NCBI RefSeq assembly: GCF_945882965.1
Contig: NZ_CAMCWY010000005.1
Span: 1 to 64,000, forward strand
Direction of reading: 5' to 3'
Origin: Sphingorhabdus sp. EL138
GTDB lineage: Bacteria; Pseudomonadota; Alphaproteobacteria; Sphingomonadales; Sphingomonadaceae
Length of the DNA stretch: 64,000 bases
Shown: positions 16,252 to 25,349 of the stretch, one piece after another
Position numbering within the stretch: position 1 is the first letter of the stretch
Layout of the letters: each line of letters starts with the position of its first letter
Position numbers and translations under genes: made by a program
The notes under the pieces: model-generated
The model's input: only the letters and a program-made list of their open reading frames with translations
The model's database searches: none
What the model was told of the DNA's origin: nothing

Positions 16252-17949
16252 ATGCCGTCGCAGTTGGACCTTGCAATCGACGCCACCATTAACCGGCTCA
16301 TGGCCGATGATGGCCCCTTGGCCGTTACCTATGCCGAGAAAAACGGCGTCCAAATGCCCGTTTTCGCCAAAGCGCCAGGTAACATGGCCGACTATTTTGC
16401 ATTTTTCTGCGCAACCCACGCCGACAAGGAATTTTTGGTTGATGGGGATATCCGTTTAAGTTTCGCCGAAACTTATGGAGCGGCCCGCGCCTTGGCAGGT
16501 GGTCTTGTCGAAGGCCACAGACTGCAAAAGGGTGAGCGCGTTGGCATTGCCGCGCGCAATTCAGCCAATTGGATTATTGCCTATATGGCGATTGTGATGG
16601 CGGGTGGCGTTGCCACTTTGCTCAATGGCTGGTGGCAAGGCGGGGAGCTGGCCGACGGCATTCGCATGGTCGGCTGCCGCTTTGTTCTCGCCGATGAACA
16701 GCGTGCTGCGCGGATGGCCGGTCAGGATATTGGCAGTTGCGAAATCCTCATCATCAACCATGATTCCCTGCCCTTGGATGGTTTATCGGTTTTGACCGCA
16801 CAGGGTGGCGGCGCGGCAACAGCGCTGCCAACGCTGGATCCGCTGGATAACGCGACGATATTATACACTTCCGGCTCAACCGGACAGTCAAAGGGTGCGG
16901 TGTCAGACCACCGCGCTGTTGTCCAAGGCGCAATGAGCTATGTGGGTCAAACGCTTGTTTTCTTTGAACTTATGTCCGCCAGCGGCCAATCAATGCCAGC
17001 GCAGCCCTCGGCGCTCGTCAATGTGCCCTTGTTCCACGTCACCGCGTCGATACCTTTGGTGCTGCAAAGCTTCGCCATTGGCCGCAAGCTTGTGTTGATG
17101 CCCAAATGGGACGCCGAAGAGGCGATGCGGATTATTGAAAAAGAACGCATCACCTATTTCGTGGGCGTTCCGTTGATGAGCATTGAGCTTGCAACGCATC
17201 CTGCCCGGCACAAATATGATTTAACAAGCTGCACCGCATTTGCCGCCGGCGGCGCGCCGCGCCCTGTCGAGCATGTCAAGAAAATCCGCAAGGAAATGAG
17301 CTGGGGTTATCCATTATTGGGCTATGGCCTCACGGAAACCAATGGCGTTGGCTGCGGCAACTTCACGGACAATTATCTGGAAAAGCCAACCAGCACTGGT
17401 CCTGCGACCAAGCCACTGGTCGAGGTCCAAATGCTGGACGATGAAGGCAATGTCTTGCCGCAGGGTGAACGCGGTGAAGTCGGCATTCGAACGATTGCCA
17501 ATTTCAACGGCTATTGGAATAACGAAGATGCCACGCACGACGCCTTCACCGCCGATGGATTTTTCCGGACCGGCGACATCGGTTATCTCGACGAAGACAA
17601 CTATTTATTCATCGTCGACCGCAAGAAAGATATTATCATCCGAGGCGGCGAGAATATCAGTTGCCCTGAGGTTGAAGCGGCGGCTTATGAGCATGACTCG
17701 ATTGTCGAATTGTCGGTATTTGGTATCGCTGATGACAAATATGGTGAGGTTCCTGGCATCGTCTATCATACAAAGGACGGCGTCACGCTGACCGAGGATG
17801 AGTTGAAAGCGTTTTTGGCGCCTCGTCTTGCACCCTTCAAGATCCCTGCGCATTATTGGCAAGTTGCCGAACCCCTCCCCCGTCTCGGGACGCAGAAAAT
17901 CGACCGGGTGACGCTGCGACGTGAGTATAATGCCAAAATATCTGCTTGA
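16252..17949 (+). CDS. class I adenylate-forming acyl-CoA synthetase
   Basis: A 565-residue ANL-superfamily ligase that activates a carboxylic acid as acyl-AMP and then acyl-CoA. The P-loop-like motif is ILYTSGSTGQSKGAVSDHRAV (A3). A5 is GYGLTETNGVG, A7 is GFFRTGDIGYLDEDNYLFIVDRKKD, the hinge is in DRKKDIIIRGGENI, and the C-terminal catalytic lysine lies in LGTQKIDRV. The final QKIDR is a variant of the usual GKIxK. The substrate (medium or long chain fatty acid, or an aromatic acid) cannot be read. The gene stands alone, upstream of glnD with a 37-bp gap, and has a good ribosome binding site. Confidence 0.88.
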   Translation: MPSQLDLAIDATINRLMADDGPLAVTYAEKNGVQMPVFAKAPGNMADYFAFFCATHADKEFLVDGDIRLSFAETYGAARALAGGLVEGHRLQKGERVGIAARNSANWIIAYMAIVMAGGVATLLNGWWQGGELADGIRMVGCRFVLADEQRAARMAGQDIGSCEILIINHDSLPLDGLSVLTAQGGGAATALPTLDPLDNATILYTSGSTGQSKGAVSDHRAVVQGAMSYVGQTLVFFELMSASGQSMPAQPSALVNVPLFHVTASIPLVLQSFAIGRKLVLMPKWDAEEAMRIIEKERITYFVGVPLMSIELATHPARHKYDLTSCTAFAAGGAPRPVEHVKKIRKEMSWGYPLLGYGLTETNGVGCGNFTDNYLEKPTSTGPATKPLVEVQMLDDEGNVLPQGERGEVGIRTIANFNGYWNNEDATHDAFTADGFFRTGDIGYLDEDNYLFIVDRKKDIIIRGGENISCPEVEAAAYEHDSIVELSVFGIADDKYGEVPGIVYHTKDGVTLTEDELKAFLAPRLAPFKIPAHYWQVAEPLPRLGTQKIDRVTLRREYNAKISA

Positions 17950-17986
17950 TGCTGACACGATGCTTGATCGCGACTAAGGTTGCCTG

Positions 17987-20746
17987 ATGGCATCAGCAGC
18001 AGAACGGATATTCAAGCAGCGCGACATTATCGACCGGAACGCGCTTGCCGAACAAATTGAAGGCATCGTGCGCGAATGCGGCGCGCAGGAGCGCCGTCCA
18101 CGCGTCGTTGAGATATTGCAATCGGCTTTGGCCAGCGGTCGGGCCGAGATTCAGCAACGCCTAAATGCGGTGCCGTCTCAAGGCTATCGCGCGTCGGCGG
18201 AGCAAGCATTTCTTGTCGATCAAATCGTGCGGCTCATCTACGACTATGTCACTGTGCATGCATATCCCGCTGCGAACCGCTCCTCATCCGAAAGGATCGC
18301 GGTTTTGGCGGTCGGTGGATATGGCCGCGGTGAAATGGCCCCGCACAGCGACCTAGATATTGGCTTCGTAACGCCCTTCAAGCGCAGTTCGTGGACCGAG
18401 CAGGTCGTAGAAGCGATCCTCTATTTGCTCTGGGACCTTGGGTTGAAGGTTGGCCAATCGAGCAGGTCCCTCGATGAAACCGTAAAGATGGCGCAAGAGG
18501 ATCTGACCATTCGCACCGCTTTGCTTGAAAGCAGGTTTGTTTGGGGCGACCGCGGTGTTTACGAAGAGGCTTCGCTGCGTTTCTGGAACGAAGTCGTTGC
18601 CAATACAGCATCTGACTTTGTGCGCCTAAAAATGGTTGAACGCGATGACCGGCATCGGCGCATGGGTGACAGCCGATATGTGGTCGAACCGAATATCAAG
18701 GATGGCAAAGGCGGGCTGCGCGACCTCCATACCCTCTACTGGATTGGAAAATATATACATAAAGTGTCAGCCGCGTCCGAACTTGTCGACGTTGGTCTGC
18801 TGACAATTGATGAATATAATCGGTTTAGAAAAGCCGAGAATTTCTTGTGGGCGGTGCGCTGCCATATGCACAATATCACCGGACGCGCAGAAGAGCGTCT
18901 GACATTTGATCTACAACGCGACGTTGCGGAGCTTATGCAATTTGCCGATCGCCCCGGACGCTCGGCGGTTGAACGGTTCATGCATTTTTATTTTTTGAAC
19001 GCAAAAACGGTTGGCGACGTGACGGGGCTTTTCCTTGCGCATTTGGATGAAGCTATGGCCAAAAAAGGCCGTCGGTTCTTGCCCAGTTTTATCCGGAAAC
19101 CCCGAAAGCTAAACGGCTTTCAACTGGACCGCGGTCGCTTGGCACTCCCCGATGACGGGTTTTTTGCGCAAGACCCAGTGCGCTTGCTCGAAATATTTCA
19201 TTTGGCAGATGTGCATGAATTGGAAATCCACCCGCTGGCCATGCGCGCCGCCCAAAGGGATGCCCGGCTGATCGACAAAGTATTGCGACGAGACCCCAGA
19301 GCCAACGCGCTTTTCCTCGAAATTCTGACGTCTCCGCGCGACCCGGAAACGGTATTGCGTTGGATGAATGAATCTACCGTCTTTGGCAGGTTTATTCCTG
19401 ATTTCCGCCGTGTCGTCGCGCAAATGCAGTTCGACATGTACCACCATTACACAGTCGATGAACATTCGATCCGCGCCATCGGTTTGCTGGCCGATATCAA
19501 CAGGGGCAAGTTAAAACAGGATCACCCGCTGTCTACAGCGATGATGCAACAGCTCGGAAGCAAGCGGGTATTGTTTGTTGCAACATTGCTCCACGACATT
19601 GCGAAGGGGCGTGGCGGTGACCATAGTGTGTTAGGCGCCGAGATTGCAGAAACCTTATGCCCACGGCTTGGTCTTTCACCAGCCGAGACGGAAACCGTTG
19701 CTTGGCTCGTTCGTTATCATCTATTGATGTCGGCCACTGCTTTCAAACGGGACTTGGCGGATTTCAAGACCATCCTGGATTTTGCCCAAGCCGTCCAGTC
19801 ACCTGAGCGGTTGAAGCTGTTATTGGTCTTGACCGTTGTTGACATCCGCGCGGTTGGACCGGGCGTTTGGAATAGTTGGAAACGACAGCTTTTATCGGAC
19901 CTGTTTGAAGCCACTGAAGAAGTGCTGCGTTTGGGTCACAAGCAACGCGGCCGGGACGAACGGATTACCTCGAAAAAAGCAAGGCTGGAATCCGCGTTGC
20001 GACTACCCGCCGATACATTCGCGGCTTTTGCCAAAACGCTTCCTGACGCCTATTGGATCGCGGAACCAGATGACATCATTGAGCGCAACGCCCGGCATCT
20101 TCTTTCCAACGCAGGCACTGAACTTGCCATTGATGCGTGTTTCTATCCCGATCGTGGCGCGACGCTCGTGACGGTTTTTGCCGCCGACCATCCAGGGTTA
20201 TTTTACCGTATAGCGGGCGCCATTCATCTGGCGGGCGGTAACATTATCGATGCGCGAATTCACACCAGCAGTGACGGCATGGCAGTTGACAATTTCCTGA
20301 TCCAAGACCCGCTTGGTCGTCCTTTTCAGGAGCAAAGCCAGTTAAACCGACTCACGCGCAATATTGAAGATGCGCTTACCAACCGCGCGCGCTTGATGAC
20401 TCAACTAGATGCGAAACCAAACGCGCTCCGCCGGGCCGACGCCTTTAAAATCGCGCCATCGGTGTTGATAGATAATCAAGCTTCCAACCGGTTTACAGTG
20501 ATCGAAGTGAACGCGCTGGATCGGCCTGCCTTGCTCAACAATTTAGCGCTGGCGCTGTTTGAATCCAAAGTGACATTGCACAGTGCGCATATCGCAACGT
20601 ACGGAGAACGCGCCGTCGACACATTTTATGTGACGGATTTGTTCGGCGGCAAAGCCGAAAACAAAAATAAGTTAAAAGCACTTGAAACCCGGCTATTGGA
20701 AGCCGCGACAGTGAAGGCGCGCGTGAAGGCACAGGCTGCGGCCTAG
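17987..20746 (+). CDS. glnD: [protein-PII] uridylyltransferase/removing enzyme
   Basis: A 919-residue GlnD, the cytosolic glutamine sensor that uridylylates PII proteins when nitrogen is scarce and deuridylylates them when glutamine is high. Domain order is complete. The nucleotidyltransferase core is VLAVGGYGRGEMAPHSDLDIGF (about residues 103-124, with the DLD metal site). The GlnD linker carries VEPNIKDGKGGLRDLHTLYW. The HD hydrolase motif is LLHDIAKGRGGDHSVLG. Two C-terminal ACT domains follow (TLVTVFAADHPGLFYRIAG and FTVIEVNALDRPALLNNLA). All key motifs look intact. PtsP (61140) in this window also links nitrogen status to the PTS. Confidence 0.96.
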   Translation: MASAAERIFKQRDIIDRNALAEQIEGIVRECGAQERRPRVVEILQSALASGRAEIQQRLNAVPSQGYRASAEQAFLVDQIVRLIYDYVTVHAYPAANRSSSERIAVLAVGGYGRGEMAPHSDLDIGFVTPFKRSSWTEQVVEAILYLLWDLGLKVGQSSRSLDETVKMAQEDLTIRTALLESRFVWGDRGVYEEASLRFWNEVVANTASDFVRLKMVERDDRHRRMGDSRYVVEPNIKDGKGGLRDLHTLYWIGKYIHKVSAASELVDVGLLTIDEYNRFRKAENFLWAVRCHMHNITGRAEERLTFDLQRDVAELMQFADRPGRSAVERFMHFYFLNAKTVGDVTGLFLAHLDEAMAKKGRRFLPSFIRKPRKLNGFQLDRGRLALPDDGFFAQDPVRLLEIFHLADVHELEIHPLAMRAAQRDARLIDKVLRRDPRANALFLEILTSPRDPETVLRWMNESTVFGRFIPDFRRVVAQMQFDMYHHYTVDEHSIRAIGLLADINRGKLKQDHPLSTAMMQQLGSKRVLFVATLLHDIAKGRGGDHSVLGAEIAETLCPRLGLSPAETETVAWLVRYHLLMSATAFKRDLADFKTILDFAQAVQSPERLKLLLVLTVVDIRAVGPGVWNSWKRQLLSDLFEATEEVLRLGHKQRGRDERITSKKARLESALRLPADTFAAFAKTLPDAYWIAEPDDIIERNARHLLSNAGTELAIDACFYPDRGATLVTVFAADHPGLFYRIAGAIHLAGGNIIDARIHTSSDGMAVDNFLIQDPLGRPFQEQSQLNRLTRNIEDALTNRARLMTQLDAKPNALRRADAFKIAPSVLIDNQASNRFTVIEVNALDRPALLNNLALALFESKVTLHSAHIATYGERAVDTFYVTDLFGGKAENKNKLKALETRLLEAATVKARVKAQAAA

Positions 20747-20791
20747 AATCTGCACCCAATTATATGATCCGGCGCATGCCGACCGCACAAA

Positions 20792-20824
20792 AAAAAGGCC
20801 GGTCTTTCGACCAGCCTTTCTTTT
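20792..20824. terminator. bidirectional rho-independent terminator between glnD and ompA
   Basis: AAAGGC-C-GGTC, loop TTTC, GACC-A-GCCTTT form a stem flanked by A residues on the left and CTTTT on the right, midway between the convergent glnD and OmpA-type genes. It has a U tract in both directions. Confidence 0.85.
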
Positions 20825-20845
20825 AACCTGAAATCAGATTGGGAA

Positions 20846-21967
<1,122 letters not shown>

Positions 21968-22127
21968 CAACTTTTCCCTTATTTATCTTAGGAACGGAAA
22001 TTCGAGAACGCAGATCTACCCATTCTGTTCCATTGATGCAAGTCGCTATGTATCTATACTGTTGCCAAAATGTCGCCATTTTTGACAATTGGTCATAATA
22101 TATGCAGCGTTTTCCGGCGTGCTCGGC

Positions 22128-22448
22128 TCATGTTGCTAATATGCCTATCAACCTGAAATAATGTAAAATCGCCGCAAGTGCTGCGCGCGCTTCGCTGTCG
22201 ACGAAAGCGCCACCGGTTGGATTAGGCACCAAAGGCGCGATCGTCCATTGGCCCGATATGTATAGGCTGTGGTAATGTGTAAATTTGTTCCAAACCCCCA
22301 TTCCTTCATGAGGAACGACAAAGCGCCAACTGCCGCTAATCCAATAGGCGATCTGATCGGCTTTGTTCGCCCATGCACCAGTTGGCACCCCACTTATCAG
22401 CCAACATTTCCCAATATCATCATCGGTTGTAAGGTTGACGTAAACCAA
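22128..22448 (-). pseudogene. truncated DUF2793 (phage/GTA-type) gene remnant
   Basis: The frame encodes about 106 residues that match the C-terminal half of DUF2793 proteins. Visible marks are GKCWLISGVPTGAWANKA, WRFVVPHEGMGVW, the late NPTGG segment and the terminal pattern VDSEARAALAAILHYFRLIG. Known members have an N-terminal half of about 60-80 residues ending near ASPAxGQCW. Here an in-frame TGA occurs just upstream of a TTG at 22448, so that half is gone. DUF2793 genes normally lie beside gene transfer agent or prophage tail genes in sphingomonads; none lie here. The surrounding 600 bp are AT-rich relative to the window. I read it as a decayed fragment rather than a functional gene. 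Confidence 0.7.
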
Positions 22449-22576
22449 CCTTTTATGGTTACGATATCAATATTTTTTAGCCTATTTGGTTATTATAAAA
22501 AAACTCCCATGACCAACTATCCCCCCACACACACAACATCATTTCGCATCTCCCCCGCTTTCGCTACAGCACCTCC

Positions 22577-23128
22577 ATGTCCCGCATCATTCTGTTCAAC
22601 AAACCTTATGGCGTCTTGCCGCAATTTACGGACAAGGGGACGGAGGGCTCGCCGCGGCCGACCTTGTCGCAATTTGTCGATGTGCCCGGTGTCTATCCGG
22701 CTGGGCGGTTGGATATGGACAGTGAGGGGTTGATGCTGCTGACCGATGATGGCCGGTTGCAGGCGCAGATATCGGACCCGAAGTATAAAATGGCCAAAAG
22801 CTATCTGGTGCAGGTGGAGGGCGAGGTGTCCGACGATGCGCTGGTGCAGTTGCGGCGCGGCGTATCGTTGAAGGATGGCTTGACCCTGCCCTGCGAGGCC
22901 GAACGGATTGCCGATCCCATGCTGTGGCCGCGCGATCCGCCGATCCGCGTGCGGCTGTCGGTACCCGATAGCTGGATCATACTGACCATCCGTGAAGGCC
23001 GCAACCGTCAGGTCCGGCGCATGACGGCTGCGGTCGGGCATCCGACATTGCGGCTGGTCCGCCGCGCGATTGGCGAATGGAAGCTTGATGGCCTTGCGCC
23101 GGGCACTTGGCGCGAAGTCGAAGGCTAA
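22577..23128 (+). CDS. rluE: 23S rRNA pseudouridine synthase (RsuA/RluE family)
   Basis: A 183-residue pseudouridine synthase without an S4 domain, the size of RluE (which modifies U2457 of E. coli 23S rRNA). The catalytic motif is [20 protein letters not shown] with the aspartate of GRLD at about residue 42; KSYLVQVEG and [25 protein letters not shown] are the other family motifs. It begins [14 protein letters not shown], which fits the family start, so ATG 22577 is secure. RluE, RluF and RsuA cannot be told apart with certainty from motifs; length and lack of S4 favour RluE. Confidence 0.88.
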   Translation: MSRIILFNKPYGVLPQFTDKGTEGSPRPTLSQFVDVPGVYPAGRLDMDSEGLMLLTDDGRLQAQISDPKYKMAKSYLVQVEGEVSDDALVQLRRGVSLKDGLTLPCEAERIADPMLWPRDPPIRVRLSVPDSWIILTIREGRNRQVRRMTAAVGHPTLRLVRRAIGEWKLDGLAPGTWREVEG

Positions 23129-23138
23129 GCCGCCGCCC

Positions 23139-23318
23139 TCAATCCGTTACTGGCCGCGCGATGCGCTTGCCTTTGGTCCGGCTGGTCAGATGAAATTGCC
23201 CACAACGGTCGCAGGCATAATGCCGCAGCGTGATTGTCGCCTTTGCCGCCGCCGATAGCGCTTCCGCCTCCGACACATACCGCGCTTTCTTTGCGCAGAT
23301 GCTTAGCCGCGTGCGCAG
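23139..23318 (-). CDS. small Cys-pair (zinc-ribbon-like) protein, probable non-AUG start
   Basis: A basic protein of about 59 residues with one Cys-x-x-Cys pair in the segment RHYACDRCGQFHLTSRTKGKRIARP, a layout seen in small conserved sphingomonad proteins; function unknown. The coding frame is clear for SEAEALSAAAKATITLRHYACDRCG, but it has no ATG or GTG at the natural N-terminus. The codon after the roxA stop region, CTG at 23318, is preceded by GCGAGG at 6 nt spacing and gives LRTRLSICAKKARYVSEAE. A GTG at 23276 would start at SEAEALS. An ATT at 23324 is also possible. It directly follows and is probably translated with roxA. Confidence 0.55.
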   Translation of the reverse strand: MRTRLSICAKKARYVSEAEALSAAAKATITLRHYACDRCGQFHLTSRTKGKRIARPVTD

Positions 23319-23319
23319 A

Positions 23320-24477
23320 TCAATCCTCGCTGTCGAACGCGATGCAGCCCTGATTACACAGCTGCGTGAGGAGATCGATGGCCGCTGGCTTTGCCGCCAA
23401 TGCGACGTCGAGAACCACGCTGTCGTGCGCGCACAAATCTCTCGCCAACGCCGCCGTCTCGCCACCACAGTCGAAACAGACACCATCGGCAAACAGCATC
23501 AATGCGTCTGTGTCCGTGGCGCTGGCGATAAACGCCAATCGGCTCGCCGGATTACGCGACAGCGGCACTTGCGCGGTGATGGCCTCGCGCACTTCCTCCG
23601 GCGCAACCGGCACTTCGGGCCGCCAGTCCATATCGGGATATTTGGTCGTGCTGTTAAAGGTGCCGAACCAGCGGGCGAAATGGGCGGGGTCGGACAGCGA
23701 TTCAAGCATCATCTGCTGCAAGCGCTCCAGCGCCTCAGGCAAAATCTCGCCTGCATTGGCTTGGGCCTTCAAATCCGGGTCGCGGTAGAGTTCGTCATCG
23801 GGAATGCCATCCAGAACATCATCGACATAATGCCCCAAAAGGTCAGCGCGGGATGGTGCGCGAAACCCGACCGAGTAAGTCATGCAATCGGACCCAACCG
23901 CAACGCCATTATGCGCGATGCCGGGGGGGACATAGAGGATATCGCCGGGCTCCAACACCCATTCCTCCGTCGCCGCAAATGCGCTGAGCAATTTCAAATC
24001 ATCATGCGGCAGCAACAAAGTATCGGCGTCGCAGTGCGCCCCGATCTGCCAACGGCGGCGGCCAAGCCCTTGGATTAGGAAAACATCATATTGGTCGAAA
24101 TGCGGTCCAACGCCGCCTTGGTCAGCAGCGAGGCTGACCATCACATCGTCAATGCGCCAATTGGGGATGAAACGGAACGGCGCGATCAGGTCGGCAACGG
24201 CGGGCACATGATGGTCGACCGCTTGCACCAACAACGTCCAATGGCTTTCACCAAGGCCAGCCAGCCGTTCTTCGGCCAGCGGGCCTTGCTCCATCTCCCA
24301 ACCAGATTCGGTCTGACAAATCAGCCGCGATTCCATTTCCTCTTCACACGCCAGCCCCGCCAGCTCATTGGGCTCAAGCGGGTTTTGCCAGTCGCGAAAC
24401 GCATTGCGGATCAGCAGCGGTTTTTTCTGCCAATGTTCGCGCAAGAATTGGTCGATGTCGAAATTTTGAAAATCCAT
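23320..24477 (-). CDS. roxA: cupin/JmjC-type ribosomal oxygenase (RoxA/YcfD-like)
   Basis: A 385-residue 2-oxoglutarate/Fe(II) oxygenase of the ROX family, whose E. coli member hydroxylates an arginine of ribosomal protein uL16. The Fe-binding triad is visible: H126 and D128 in GPHFDQYDVFLIQG, and H189 in LYVPPGIAHNGVAVG. FLREHWQKKPLLIRNAF at the N-terminus is a family mark, and the C-terminal winged-helix region follows. The ATG at 24477 is unambiguous. The TGA lies within 2 nt of the small Cys-pair gene downstream. Function as a uL16 hydroxylase is inferred from the family. Confidence 0.88.
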   Translation of the reverse strand: MDFQNFDIDQFLREHWQKKPLLIRNAFRDWQNPLEPNELAGLACEEEMESRLICQTESGWEMEQGPLAEERLAGLGESHWTLLVQAVDHHVPAVADLIAPFRFIPNWRIDDVMVSLAADQGGVGPHFDQYDVFLIQGLGRRRWQIGAHCDADTLLLPHDDLKLLSAFAATEEWVLEPGDILYVPPGIAHNGVAVGSDCMTYSVGFRAPSRADLLGHYVDDVLDGIPDDELYRDPDLKAQANAGEILPEALERLQQMMLESLSDPAHFARWFGTFNSTTKYPDMDWRPEVPVAPEEVREAITAQVPLSRNPASRLAFIASATDTDALMLFADGVCFDCGGETAALARDLCAHDSVVLDVALAAKPAAIDLLTQLCNQGCIAFDSED

Positions 24478-24515
24478 GACTTTGCGCTGTGGCCTAAAGC
24501 GGCAAAATGCAAGCG

Positions 24516-24935
24516 TCAGCGCGCAAACAAATTCGCGTCATCGGCAAAGGCCTTGAACTCCAACGCATTGCCGCTTGGGTCGGTGAAGAACATGGTGGCT
24601 TGCTCACCCACTTGCCCCTTGAACCGGACATGCGGTTCGATGCCGAACTGGATGCCAGCCGCCTGCACGCGTTTGGCCAATGCCTCCCATTGGTCCATGT
24701 CCAAGACAACGCCGAAATGGGGGACGGGCACGTCATGGCCATCCACCGGATTATGTGTCGATATGCTGCGCGCCGACGGGTCCAAATGCGCGACCAGCTG
24801 ATGCCCGAAAAAGTTGAAATCGATACATTGGTCGGATGACCGCCCTTCCGCACAGCCCATGATGACGCCGAAAAAATGGCGCGCTTCGGCAAGGTCGTGG
24901 ACGGGAAAAGCGAGATGGAAGGGACGTAAGCTCAT
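24516..24935 (-). CDS. VOC (glyoxalase/bleomycin resistance) family protein
   Basis: A 139-residue vicinal oxygen chelate fold protein. It starts at [22 protein letters not shown], with the metal-ligand histidine typical of VOC enzymes. A second His/Glu pair lies in [12 protein letters not shown] and [12 protein letters not shown]. Members include glyoxalases, dioxygenases and epimerases; the substrate is unknown. The ATG (24935) overlaps the stop of the upstream secreted protein gene by 4 bp, so the two form an operon. Confidence 0.85.
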   Translation of the reverse strand: MSLRPFHLAFPVHDLAEARHFFGVIMGCAEGRSSDQCIDFNFFGHQLVAHLDPSARSISTHNPVDGHDVPVPHFGVVLDMDQWEALAKRVQAAGIQFGIEPHVRFKGQVGEQATMFFTDPSGNALEFKAFADDANLFAR

Positions 24936-25306
24936 TTTGATGTCACCGGTCTGGGTAAAGCTGTGTCGATGCTGTCGGCACGCGCAAGCTCCGCCGTCAT
25001 TTGCACGGCGCAAGCGTTGGTCCGCGCAAGATCGCTTGGCCGCTGAAACTCGGCTTTGGCGGCTTCGGCCATGGCGACCGCGATCAATTCGCGCGGTTGC
25101 CCACTTTGCGTGGTGACGCGATTGCCGACAATGCCCGCCCATCTCTTGCCCGATTGGCGCACGTCGGGTGCTTCGGCTGGCGCGATGCCTGTCCGCTGTT
25201 TTTCCGCCAAGGTCGCCAGCACGGCCACACAGGCGATATCGCCTTGATGGACATCGGTGAGCGCAGAAAGGGTAAAGGCGGCAAGCGCGATTGCGAAAAA
25301 CATCAT
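24932..25306 (-). CDS. exported protein of unknown function
   Basis: A 124-residue protein with a short N-terminal hydrophobic segment ([18 protein letters not shown]) that could be a signal peptide, followed by a polar, alanine-rich body containing two cysteines (DIACVAV and NACAVQM). I do not recognise a family. It overlaps the VOC gene by 4 bp (ATGA at 24932-24935), which is the main support that it is real. The start is ATG ATG, so either codon may serve. Confidence 0.6.
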   Translation of the reverse strand: MMFFAIALAAFTLSALTDVHQGDIACVAVLATLAEKQRTGIAPAEAPDVRQSGKRWAGIVGNRVTTQSGQPRELIAVAMAEAAKAEFQRPSDLARTNACAVQMTAELARADSIDTALPRPVTSK

Positions 25307-25349
25307 ACCGATGAATTAGCAGGCCAGTTGTGAAGCGCAAGCAACGACG

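Noticed and set aside
23230-24078. 282-codon frame on the plus strand across roxA
   Set aside because: The minus strand carries RoxA with its full His-Asp-His iron site; the plus frame has no similarity pattern.
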